Source: CAZDUS01 sp044344495
GTDB taxonomy: Bacteria; Verrucomicrobiota; Kiritimatiellia; CAIKKV01; CAITUY01
Direction of reading: 5' to 3'
Assembly: GCA_044344495.1 (NCBI GenBank)
Contig: JBIJCW010000073.1
Location: forward strand, 1-9,819
DNA length: 9,819 nt
Translations under genes and position numbers: made by a program
The notes under the pieces: generated by a model
What the model was told of the DNA's origin: nothing
Seen by the model: only the letters and a program-made list of their open reading frames with translations
The model's database searches: none
In this document: positions 1 through 5,381 of the stretch, piece after piece
Numbering within the stretch: position 1 is the stretch's first letter
How the letters are laid out: each line of letters begins with the position of its first letter

Positions 1-7
1 TCCGGAA

Positions 8-175
8 CAGTAGCATCCCACAGAAATCCTAATCTTAATCGTAATCCTGTCCCAGAGTGGATTATGATTAAGATTACGAAGGAAAGTTCAACAATCCCAA
101 TCTCGCAAACGATTCATAAACATCAGCAAATACGGTGGTTCTTGAGCATGAAACGTCGCCCATGGGATGCTACTG
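8..175. repeat. 13-bp perfect inverted repeat bounding a 168-bp non-coding segment
   Basis: CAGTAGCATCCCA at 8-20 is the exact reverse complement of TGGGATGCTACTG at 163-175. With a 2-nt bulge, pairing can extend three more bases (GAA 5-7 with TTC 178-180). Inside lies the 18-bp hairpin at 30-76 and about 86 bp of unremarkable sequence. The layout resembles a small non-autonomous element with terminal inverted repeats. There is no transposase, and I found no clear target-site duplication. It could equally be a structured non-coding element or an intergenic repeat unit. Part of the right arm also forms a second, local palindrome: GGATGC (165-170) with GCATCC (182-187) around TGAATTCA. Confidence 0.6.
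30..76. repeat. 18-bp hairpin built from TAATCN hexamers
   Basis: The left arm at 30-47 is three hexamers (TAATCT, TAATCG, TAATCC). The right arm at 59-76 is their reverse complement (GGATTA, TGATTA, AGATTA). All 18 positions pair if G41:T65 is allowed as a wobble pair, around an 11-nt loop at 48-58. A further degenerate unit, AAATCC, precedes the left arm at 24-29. The stem is AT-rich and no T-run follows on either strand, so it is not a typical intrinsic terminator. The hexamer periodicity combined with dyad symmetry is easy to verify by eye. Its function is unknown. Confidence 0.75.
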
Positions 176-183
176 AATTCAGC

Positions 184-218
184 ATCCAGAATCCAGAATC
201 CAGAATCCAGAATCCGGA
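184..218. repeat. 7-bp tandem repeat, ATCCAGA x4 plus one variant
   Basis: ATCCAGA occurs four times in perfect register (184-190, 191-197, 198-204, 205-211). A diverged fifth copy, ATCCGGA, lies at 212-218. The array ends 14 bp before the stop codon of the minus-strand prepilin peptidase gene, so it lies in that gene's 3' flank. Short heptameric arrays of this kind are prone to slippage. There are no spacers, so this is not a CRISPR array. Confidence 0.85.
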
Positions 219-232
219 ATGGAGAGAGGGGG

Positions 233-1123
233 TCAGGGAGTAATCGGTGGGATGAGGAAGTTGATGTAGGCGTTCCATATCGTCGGGCCCCAGAGGATCC
301 AGATCAGGGCGGCCAGGGCGATATAGGGGCCGTAGGGGATGCGGCTCTGCATTTCCTTCTTGCCGACGGCGACCAGGCTGAGGCCCACCACGGCCCCGAG
401 CAGTGAAGAGATCATGACCGTGAACAACACGGAAACCCAGCCCATATAGGCGCCGATGGCTCCCATCAACTTGACATCGCCGAAGCCCATGGCGTCCTTC
501 TTGAAGATCAATTTCCCGAGAATGGCGATGCCCCAGAGCATGCCGAAGCCGGTGGCGGCGCCTATGAAGGAGGCGCCGAGTCCGCCGTAGTAGGAGGTCT
601 GGTAGTGGAGGGCGGGCAGGAGGGCGCTCAGGAGGAGGCCGGAGACCATGCCGCCGATGGAGACGCGGTCGGGGATGATCATGTGTTCGAAATCCACAAA
701 GGTGCCGAGGGTGAGGCCGAAGACGGCCAGCCAGTAGACGATCACGATGGAAAGGCTATGGATGGGAGCCAGGCCGAGGGGGCGGGGGTCCCCGGCGGGG
801 CCGAGTTTGAGCCAGACGAGTACGAAAAGGATGGCCACAAGGGTTTCCACGATGAGATAGCGGGGGGAGATGCGGGTGGAGCAGTGGCGGCAGCGGGCGC
901 GCAGGGCGAGGTAACTGGCGAGGGGGATGTTGTCGTACCAGGCGATGAGGTTGCCGCAGGCGGGGCAGTGGGAGCGGGGATGGATGACGGATTCCTCGCG
1001 CGGGATGCGATAGATGCAGACATTAAGAAAGCTGCCCATGCAGGCGCCGAACCAGAAAACCAGAGTTCCGGCGTAGAGTTGCCAGGGGAGTCCCATTTCA
1101 GCGAGTCCTTCAGCGATGTTCAT
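233..1123 (-). CDS. pilD: Type IV prepilin peptidase / N-methyltransferase (A24 family)
   Basis: This 296-residue inner-membrane aspartic protease cleaves the leader peptide of type IV prepilins or type II secretion pseudopilins and N-methylates the new N-terminus. The N-terminal domain shows GSFLNVCIYRIP (about 30-41) and the four-cysteine zinc site CPAC (53-56) and CRHC (78-81), typical of the bifunctional enzyme. The two catalytic aspartates are D144 in FVDFEH and D216 in the GFGDVK motif. The conserved IPYGPYIA lies near 262-269. About seven or eight hydrophobic segments follow. The length is normal. The start is supported by GAGG five bases upstream of the ATG. It lies 18 bp downstream of the zinc-ribbon gene and is probably co-transcribed with it. 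No pilin gene is in view, so pilus, secretion or competence use cannot be decided; gspO or comC would be equally valid names. Confidence 0.93.
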   Translation of the reverse strand: MNIAEGLAEMGLPWQLYAGTLVFWFGACMGSFLNVCIYRIPREESVIHPRSHCPACGNLIAWYDNIPLASYLALRARCRHCSTRISPRYLIVETLVAILFVLVWLKLGPAGDPRPLGLAPIHSLSIVIVYWLAVFGLTLGTFVDFEHMIIPDRVSIGGMVSGLLLSALLPALHYQTSYYGGLGASFIGAATGFGMLWGIAILGKLIFKKDAMGFGDVKLMGAIGAYMGWVSVLFTVMISSLLGAVVGLSLVAVGKKEMQSRIPYGPYIALAALIWILWGPTIWNAYINFLIPPITP

Positions 1124-1141
1124 AGTGCCTCGGGCGGGGTT

Positions 1142-1867
1142 TTATTTTTCAAGGTGTGAATCCTCAAGAAAGGCGTTGGTTGTCTTGTAGAAACTCAGCC
1201 AAGTGTTCTTGATGGCGATACTGGTGTCCACGCCGAAGGCAATCAGGAGTGCGGCGGCCAGGGAACGCAGGATGTATTGATCCGCCTGGGTGAAGAGATA
1301 GTAGAGGGAATAGCCGGGAATCAGGGCGCACAGGATGGCGTGGAAGGGGTCTTCGCCAAAGGCGTAGACGATTACGGAGACGTGGAGGAAGGCCAGGGCG
1401 CCGATGGCGCCGGTGATCAGCATGTCCAGGCGGGCGGCAGGCAGGGCCTTGGGCCAGTACCGGAGATAGCAGAAGATGAGGGTCAGGAGCACAAAGACGA
1501 CCCAGGGCACGACGGTATGGGTCCAGGAGCTGAAGCGGCGGCGGCGGACGCGGCGGCGGATGGAGGGCATACTGGCTTGTACGGTTCCCAAGGTATTGCT
1601 GAGGGAGGCGGCTTGGGTGGGCGTGTGTTTACGGGAGCCGAACAGGCTGCGTCTCCTTGGGGGCGGGGGTGCCTGGAGAGGGGGAGGGGGCGGTGCCTCG
1701 CGGTGGAGTTGGAGTTTCGGACGGGCTGACTCAGTGCCTGCGGGCCTTTCCCTGGGGATGGCAACGATGGTTTTGCACTTCATGCAGGTCAGGGAATCCG
1801 CGGAAACGAATTCCGAAACGGCGATCAGGTTGCCGCAGGACCCGCAGGTGATGATGATGTCAGCCAT
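1142..1867 (-). CDS. Zinc-ribbon, proline-rich multi-pass membrane protein of unknown function
   Basis: I do not recognise a family for this 241-residue protein. It starts with a small zinc ribbon (CGSC at 8-11 and CMKC at 28-31, spaced like a rubredoxin-type knuckle pair). A low-complexity linker follows at about 40-112, with proline runs at 59-63 and 67-70 and strongly basic patches (RRR at 71-73, RRRVRRRR at 104-111). The C-terminal half has about four hydrophobic segments (near 119-137, 147-170, 174-192 and 199-219) and ends in a short polar tail. The likely topology is a cytoplasmic zinc ribbon and basic linker followed by a membrane anchor. The gene runs 18 bp ahead of the prepilin peptidase, which suggests an operon and perhaps a role at the membrane with pilus or secretion machinery; that link is inference. 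The ATG at 1865-1867 has only a weak GAG upstream. A promoter -10 candidate lies 8 bp before the start, so the mRNA may be nearly leaderless. Confidence 0.8.
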   Translation of the reverse strand: MADIIITCGSCGNLIAVSEFVSADSLTCMKCKTIVAIPRERPAGTESARPKLQLHREAPPPPPLQAPPPPRRRSLFGSRKHTPTQAASLSNTLGTVQASMPSIRRRVRRRRFSSWTHTVVPWVVFVLLTLIFCYLRYWPKALPAARLDMLITGAIGALAFLHVSVIVYAFGEDPFHAILCALIPGYSLYYLFTQADQYILRSLAAALLIAFGVDTSIAIKNTWLSFYKTTNAFLEDSHLEK

Positions 1868-1875
1868 GGCTCAGT

Positions 1876-1903
1876 ATTATCACAGCTTTTTTCACTTGCG
1901 CAA
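1876..1903 (-). promoter_or_regulatory. Candidate sigma-70 promoter for the zinc-ribbon/pilD operon
   Basis: Read on the minus strand, TTGCGC (1898-1903) is followed by a 16-bp spacer and GATAAT (1876-1881). The -10 box ends only 8 bp before the start codon at 1867, which would give a transcript with almost no 5' leader. That agrees with the weak Shine-Dalgarno signal. The -35 lies in a perfect palindrome shared with the rpsA promoter candidate. Confidence 0.4.
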
Positions 1904-1924
1904 GAGCATGTTATTAGAGATTAT
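1896..1924 (+). promoter_or_regulatory. Candidate sigma-70 promoter for rpsA
   Basis: TTGCGC (1896-1901), a 17-bp spacer and GATTAT (1919-1924) form a reasonable sigma-70 match. Transcription would start near 1931 and give a leader of roughly 90 nt before the rpsA ATG. The -35 is the + strand reading of the palindrome CTTGCGCAAG (1895-1904), which also supplies the -35 of the divergent promoter. Confidence 0.4.
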
Positions 1925-1930
1925 GCGCGG

Positions 1931-2019
1931 TTCATTACAGGTGGGCTGCGTGAACTCCGGGGGTCCGGAGGAATCGCGGGTCCGTGAAACATGTGTCAAA
2001 ACACTAACAACAGACAAGT
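1931..2019 (+). promoter_or_regulatory. rpsA 5' leader: hairpin, stray Shine-Dalgarno and mini-ORF, no SD at the start codon
   Basis: No purine-rich ribosome site lies within 20 bases of the rpsA ATG; the sequence there is A/C-rich. Further up, CTCCGG (1955-1960) and CCGGAG (1965-1970) form a 6-bp stem with a GGGT loop. The right arm overlaps a strong SD-like GGAGGA (1967-1972). That SD is 11 bases from a GTG at 1984, which opens a 7-codon frame (VKHVSKH) ending in TAA at 2005-2007, in the rpsA frame and 12 bases before the rpsA ATG. In E. coli, rpsA also lacks a proper SD and is autoregulated by S1 through a structured leader. A similar arrangement here is inference. Confidence 0.4.
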
Positions 2020-3780
2020 ATGGCAAAAAAGCATAAAAAAGGCGCCACGGTAGTGGAAGAAAGCCCTGAGCGGGCCCAGATGGCGCGCATGTACGAGCAA
2101 ACCCTCAAGGATTTTACGGAGGGTTCGATCATTCCCGGGAAAGTACTGGAAGTGCGTCCGGACGGCGTATTGGTGGATATCGGCTACAAGTCCGAGGGTA
2201 TGATTTCCGCGCAGGAATTTGGTGACATGGCCACGGTGAACGTGGGGGATGTCTTCAATGTGTTGCTGGAAGGGATTGAGGACGATGAAGGCATGGTCAT
2301 GCTCAGCAAGACCAGGGCCGAACAGCAGGAACGATGGAACAAGGTTCTCGAAACCTACAAGGAAGGCAGCATTGTCCAGGGCAAGGTGTACAGCCGTGTC
2401 AAGGGCGGGTTCATTGTTGACGTGGGGGGTGTGGAGTCGTTCCTGCCCGGTTCCCAGGCGGATGTGAGCCCGATGTCGGATCCCGACGGTCTTGTGAACC
2501 AGATGGTGGATTTCAAGATCATCAAGATCAACGACGATCGCCGCAATATCGTGTTGTCGCGGCGTGAGTTGATGGAGGATCGCCGTCGTGACCGCAAGCG
2601 CGAACTCCTGCAGGAGATCAAGGTGGGCCAGACCCGCAAGGGTGTGGTCAAGAACATCACCGATTTCGGTGTGTTTGTGGATCTGGACGGGATGGACGGC
2701 CTGTTGCACATCACGGACATGAGCTGGGGCCGGATCAATCATCCTTCCGAAGTGGCCAAGGTCGGCCAGGAACTCGAAGTGATGATTCTCGATGTGAACC
2801 TGGAGAAGGAGCGCGTGTCGCTGGGGTTGAAGCAGCGCATGGCGAATCCGTGGGACAACATTGGCGCCAAGTACCCGGTGGGCAGCCGCCTGCGCGGGAA
2901 GGTGGTTAATCTGGTGCCCTACGGCGCGTTCGTGGAAATCGAACAGGGCGTCGAGGGGCTGGTGCACGTTTCCGAGATTTCCTGGACCAAGCGGATTGCG
3001 CGGGCGAGCGACGTGCTGGCGGTCGGTCAGGAAGTGGACGTGGTGGTCCTCAACGTCAACAAGGAAGAGCAGAAGATTGCCCTGGGCATCCGTCAGACGG
3101 AAGAGAATCCGTGGGACGGGGTGCGCGAGCGTTATCCCATTGGCGCGCGGGTGCATGGCAAGGTGCGCAATCTGACCTCCTATGGTGCGTTTGTCGAGTT
3201 GGAGGAGGGGATTGACGGCATGGTGCATGTGTCCGACATGTCCTGGACGCGGAAGGTCAACCACCCGTCCGAGTTGCTCAAGAAGGGCGACGATGTGGCG
3301 GCGGTGGTTCTGGAAGTGGATCCTGACAACCAGCGCATCAGCCTCGGCCTCAAGCAGGCGCAGGAAGATCCGTGGTCGACGATTGCTTCACGCCTGAAGG
3401 TGGGGCAGATGGTGACCGGCAAGGTGACCAAGCTGGCTTCGTTCGGGGCCTTTGTGGAGATTGAGGAAGGCATTGACGGCCTTGTTCACGTCTCGCAGAT
3501 CAGCGACGAGCGGGTGGAGAAGGTCAAGGATGTCCTGAAGGCGGGCCAGGAAGTCAAGGCGCGCATTGTCCGGATTGATCCGGTGGATCGCAAGATCGGC
3601 CTGAGTATCAAGGCGGCGAGCGTTCCGGATGACGAGTTCGAGGTCAAGGATGAGATGCTTGAGGGGTTGCGGCCCGGCGAGGATCTGGTTGACCTGGCGG
3701 GCGCCTTTGACGCTGCTTTTGGCGCGAAGGATGAGGAGTGGCATCCTGGCGGAAAGTCCGGGGGCGATTCCCAGAAGTAG
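2020..3780 (+). CDS. rpsA: 30S ribosomal protein S1
   Basis: S1 binds mRNA on the small ribosomal subunit and helps initiate translation of mRNAs with weak or structured start regions. The 586-residue protein has six S1 (OB-fold) repeats at about 34-97, 115-182, 201-270, 286-357, 373-445 and 458-531. Repeats 3-6 are the most alike, each with a pattern such as GAFVEIEEGIDGLVHVS. The first two are divergent, as expected for the ribosome-anchoring half. Short linkers with PWD or PWS separate the later repeats. Compared with E. coli S1 (557 residues) it has a basic N-terminal extension (MAKKHKK) and an acidic C-terminal tail of about 55 residues. The start is fixed by an in-frame TAA at 2005-2007. 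There is no Shine-Dalgarno in front of it. The gene probably forms its own transcription unit, with the promoter candidate near 1896-1924 and the terminator at 3804-3842. Confidence 0.97.
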   Translation: MAKKHKKGATVVEESPERAQMARMYEQTLKDFTEGSIIPGKVLEVRPDGVLVDIGYKSEGMISAQEFGDMATVNVGDVFNVLLEGIEDDEGMVMLSKTRAEQQERWNKVLETYKEGSIVQGKVYSRVKGGFIVDVGGVESFLPGSQADVSPMSDPDGLVNQMVDFKIIKINDDRRNIVLSRRELMEDRRRDRKRELLQEIKVGQTRKGVVKNITDFGVFVDLDGMDGLLHITDMSWGRINHPSEVAKVGQELEVMILDVNLEKERVSLGLKQRMANPWDNIGAKYPVGSRLRGKVVNLVPYGAFVEIEQGVEGLVHVSEISWTKRIARASDVLAVGQEVDVVVLNVNKEEQKIALGIRQTEENPWDGVRERYPIGARVHGKVRNLTSYGAFVELEEGIDGMVHVSDMSWTRKVNHPSELLKKGDDVAAVVLEVDPDNQRISLGLKQAQEDPWSTIASRLKVGQMVTGKVTKLASFGAFVEIEEGIDGLVHVSQISDERVEKVKDVLKAGQEVKARIVRIDPVDRKIGLSIKAASVPDDEFEVKDEMLEGLRPGEDLVDLAGAFDAAFGAKDEEWHPGGKSGGDSQK

Positions 3781-3803
3781 AGCCGCCATTAAGGTGACGA
3801 CAG

Positions 3804-3842
3804 CGGGGCGCTCCGGGTTACAGCGGGCGCCCCGTTTTTTTT
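3804..3842 (+). terminator. Intrinsic (Rho-independent) terminator after rpsA
   Basis: CGGGGCGC (3804-3811) pairs perfectly with GCGCCCCG (3827-3834) over 8 bp, with a 15-nt loop. Eight T residues follow at 3835-3842, then A and four more T. It lies 23 bp beyond the rpsA stop. It ends just before the tyrS ribosome site, leaving almost no room for a separate tyrS promoter. Confidence 0.9.
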
Positions 3843-3869
3843 ATTTTCGATTTGGGGAGGAAGCGGGCC

Positions 3870-5165
3870 ATGGCTAATGCAATCGAGGTGCTCAAGGCGC
3901 GGGGCTTATTCGAGGATGTGACGAGTCCCGAGATCATCAAGCATGTGGAGACGCCGACGGCGGTGTATGCGGGGTTTGATCCCACGTCCAACAGTCTGCA
4001 GGTCGGGAATTTTGTGACCATCATGGGGCTGGCGCATTTCCAGCGGTGCGGCCACAAGGTCATTGCCCTGGCGGGCGGGGCCACGGGGATGATCGGGGAC
4101 CCTTCGGGCAAGGCGGATGAGCGCAAGCTGCTGACGCCTGATGAGGTTAACCGGAATCTGGAGGGGGTACGCGAGAACCTGTCGCGGTTCCTGGATTTTG
4201 ATGACAAGCGGGCGCCTGCGCTGATTGTGAACAACAACGATTGGATGGCGAAGTTCACCTTCATTGATTTCCTGCGGGATATCGGCAAGCATTTCCGGAT
4301 GGGGACGATGCTGGGCAAGGAGAGTGTTCGTGCCCGGATGGAGGGTGAATCCGGCATGAGTTACTGTGAGTTCAGTTACCAGTTGATCCAGGCGTATGAC
4401 TTTCTGCACTTATGGGAGGCGGAAGGGTGCCGGCTGCAGATTGGCGGATCGGACCAGTGGGGGAATATCACGGCGGGGGTGGAACTGATCCGCCGGTTGC
4501 GCGGGGGTGAGGCTTACGGGATGACGTTCCCGATCATTTGCGACAGCAGTGGTCAGAAGTTTGGCAAGAGTGCGGGGAATGCGATCTATCTCGATCAGCG
4601 GAGGACCTCGTATTACGATTTTTACCAGTTCTTCATCCGGACGGAGGACAAGGATGTGATCCGGTTTCTTAAGATCTTCACTTTCCTGCCTTTGGCGGAA
4701 ATCGAGGAGTTGGAGCGGGAGATGCTCAAGGCACCGGAGAAGCGTCTGCCGCAGAAGAAGCTGGCGGAGGTAATGACCCGGACAGTGCATGGGGAGGTCG
4801 GGGTGGCGACGGCGCAGAAGGCCAGCGAGGTATTATTCGGGGGTTCCATGGATGGCATGAAGGCGGATGATCTGATCAAGGTTTTCGCGAATGTGCCTTC
4901 ACGGGAATTGCCGTTGGATTCCATTCGAGATGTGGGGTTTCTGGAGGTGGCGGTTGCTGCCGGCCTGTGCAAGAGCAAGGGTGAAGCCCGGCGATTGGTG
5001 ATGGAGGGCGGTTTCTACATCAACAATATCCGGATGGCTGAACCCACGGGCAAGATCACCGGGGACATGCTGGTGGACGGTCGTGTGGTGGTGATGCGGG
5101 CGGGAAAGAAGAATTACTGTCTGGTTAAGTCAGTTAAACAAATTGAATCGTTGAAGAATGGCTAG
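3870..5165 (+). CDS. tyrS: Tyrosyl-tRNA synthetase
   Basis: TyrRS (class I, cytoplasmic) activates tyrosine with ATP and charges tRNA-Tyr. I chose the ATG at 3870 (431 residues) over an in-frame TTG at 3852 because GGGGAGG at 3854-3860 sits 9 bases before it and the TTG would overlap that ribosome site. The Rossmann catalytic domain shows AGFDPTSNSLQVGNF (34-48), GATGMIGDPSGK (70-81), the tyrosine-pocket region YQLIQAYD (170-177), GGSDQWGNITAG (192-203) and the KMSKS-equivalent KFGKS (230-234). An S4-type RNA-binding domain ends the protein (about 355-420, with GLCKSKGEARRLVMEGG). Oddity: the HIGH signature reads QVGN, so both histidines (positions 45 and 48 in Bacillus numbering) are replaced, by Gln44 and Asn47. 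Everything else looks intact, so I expect an active enzyme. The gene follows the rpsA terminator closely and is followed by a toxin-antitoxin pair after 27 bp. Confidence 0.96.
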   Translation: MANAIEVLKARGLFEDVTSPEIIKHVETPTAVYAGFDPTSNSLQVGNFVTIMGLAHFQRCGHKVIALAGGATGMIGDPSGKADERKLLTPDEVNRNLEGVRENLSRFLDFDDKRAPALIVNNNDWMAKFTFIDFLRDIGKHFRMGTMLGKESVRARMEGESGMSYCEFSYQLIQAYDFLHLWEAEGCRLQIGGSDQWGNITAGVELIRRLRGGEAYGMTFPIICDSSGQKFGKSAGNAIYLDQRRTSYYDFYQFFIRTEDKDVIRFLKIFTFLPLAEIEELEREMLKAPEKRLPQKKLAEVMTRTVHGEVGVATAQKASEVLFGGSMDGMKADDLIKVFANVPSRELPLDSIRDVGFLEVAVAAGLCKSKGEARRLVMEGGFYINNIRMAEPTGKITGDMLVDGRVVVMRAGKKNYCLVKSVKQIESLKNG

Positions 5166-5171
5166 TATTAT
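5143..5171 (+). promoter_or_regulatory. Candidate sigma-70 promoter for the toxin-antitoxin operon
   Basis: TTGAAT (5143-5148), a 17-bp spacer and TATTAT (5166-5171) closely match a sigma-70 promoter. The element overlaps the last codons and stop of tyrS. Transcription would begin near 5178, just upstream of the antitoxin ribosome site AGGAG (5182-5186). This would let the pair be expressed independently of tyrS. I see no clear inverted-repeat operator for autoregulation. Confidence 0.5.
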
Positions 5172-5192
5172 TGATGTGATCAGGAGAACCTC

Positions 5193-5381
5193 ATGACCGC
5201 CACATTGGTAAAAGAAAAAGCACATCGCCTTGTTGATCAAATGCCTGAGAATTCAACGTGGGATGATTTGATTCATGAAATTTATGTGCGCGAGGCCATA
5301 GAGCAGGGGCTTGTCGATAGCAAAGCAGGGCGCACTATGGAAGTCGGGGAATTGCGTGCCCAGTATGGACTTCAGAAATGA
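5193..5381 (+). CDS. Antitoxin of a type II toxin-antitoxin pair
   Basis: This short protein (62 residues) directly precedes and overlaps a ParE/RelE-type toxin gene, the usual antitoxin position. It contains KEKAHRLVDQMPENSTWDDL near the N-terminus, then a helix with IHEIYVREAIEQGL, and ends in EVGELRAQYGL. Proteins of this pattern commonly accompany ParE-like toxins in many phyla, but I cannot name the family securely. I see no obvious ribbon-helix-helix DNA-binding start like that of ParD. The start is supported by AGGAG six bases upstream of the ATG. The stop codon overlaps the toxin ATG in an ATGA, so the two are translationally coupled with antitoxin made first. Base composition is AT-richer than the flanking tyrS and uvrA genes (the row at 5221-5280 is 24/60 G+C by hand count), which suggests acquisition by transfer. 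Confidence 0.8.
   Translation: MTATLVKEKAHRLVDQMPENSTWDDLIHEIYVREAIEQGLVDSKAGRTMEVGELRAQYGLQK

Larger units (their letters stand above)
1..232. other. Non-coding, repeat-rich region downstream of the prepilin peptidase gene
   Basis: No credible gene is visible here on either strand. The open frame that starts at 167 on the + strand reads through the tandem heptamers and then antisense through the prepilin peptidase, so it is a shadow. The stretch holds three repeat structures listed separately (8-175, 30-76, 184-218). The 7-mer TCCGGAA at 1-7 recurs at 213-219, where it ends the heptamer array. The window may therefore open at the tail of another such array, but only seven bases are visible. 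On the minus strand, downstream of the peptidase stop, I see no hairpin followed by a T-run, so no canonical terminator is evident. Confidence 0.7.

Noticed and set aside
30..76. Intrinsic terminator of the pilD operon
   Set aside because: The stem is AT-rich, no T-run follows on the minus strand, and it lies about 160 bp beyond the stop codon.
8..175. Insertion sequence
   Set aside because: There is no transposase coding and no visible target-site duplication. At most it could be a non-autonomous element, so it is reported only as an inverted repeat.
184..218. CRISPR-like array
   Set aside because: The units are 7 bp and directly abutting with no spacers, and no cas genes are nearby. It is a simple tandem repeat.
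605..1159. 184-codon open frame on the + strand, opposite pilD
   Set aside because: It lies wholly antisense to a clear prepilin peptidase. Its product is Gly/Ala/Asp/Glu-rich low-complexity sequence, as expected from reading a G-rich complementary strand, and resembles no family.
1996..3264. 422-codon open frame on the minus strand inside rpsA
   Set aside because: It is antisense to the repeat-bearing S1 gene. The His/Leu-rich product simply mirrors the S1 codon pattern and the apparent repeats come from the S1 domains.
3852..3869. TTG at 3852 as an upstream tyrS start
   Set aside because: The six extra codons would cover the GGGGAGG ribosome site that serves the ATG at 3870, and the added residues are not part of the TyrRS fold.
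3781..3869. T-box riboswitch upstream of tyrS
   Set aside because: The gap between rpsA and tyrS is only 89 bp. It has no T-box consensus or specifier stem, and it is fully accounted for by a plain terminator and a ribosome site.
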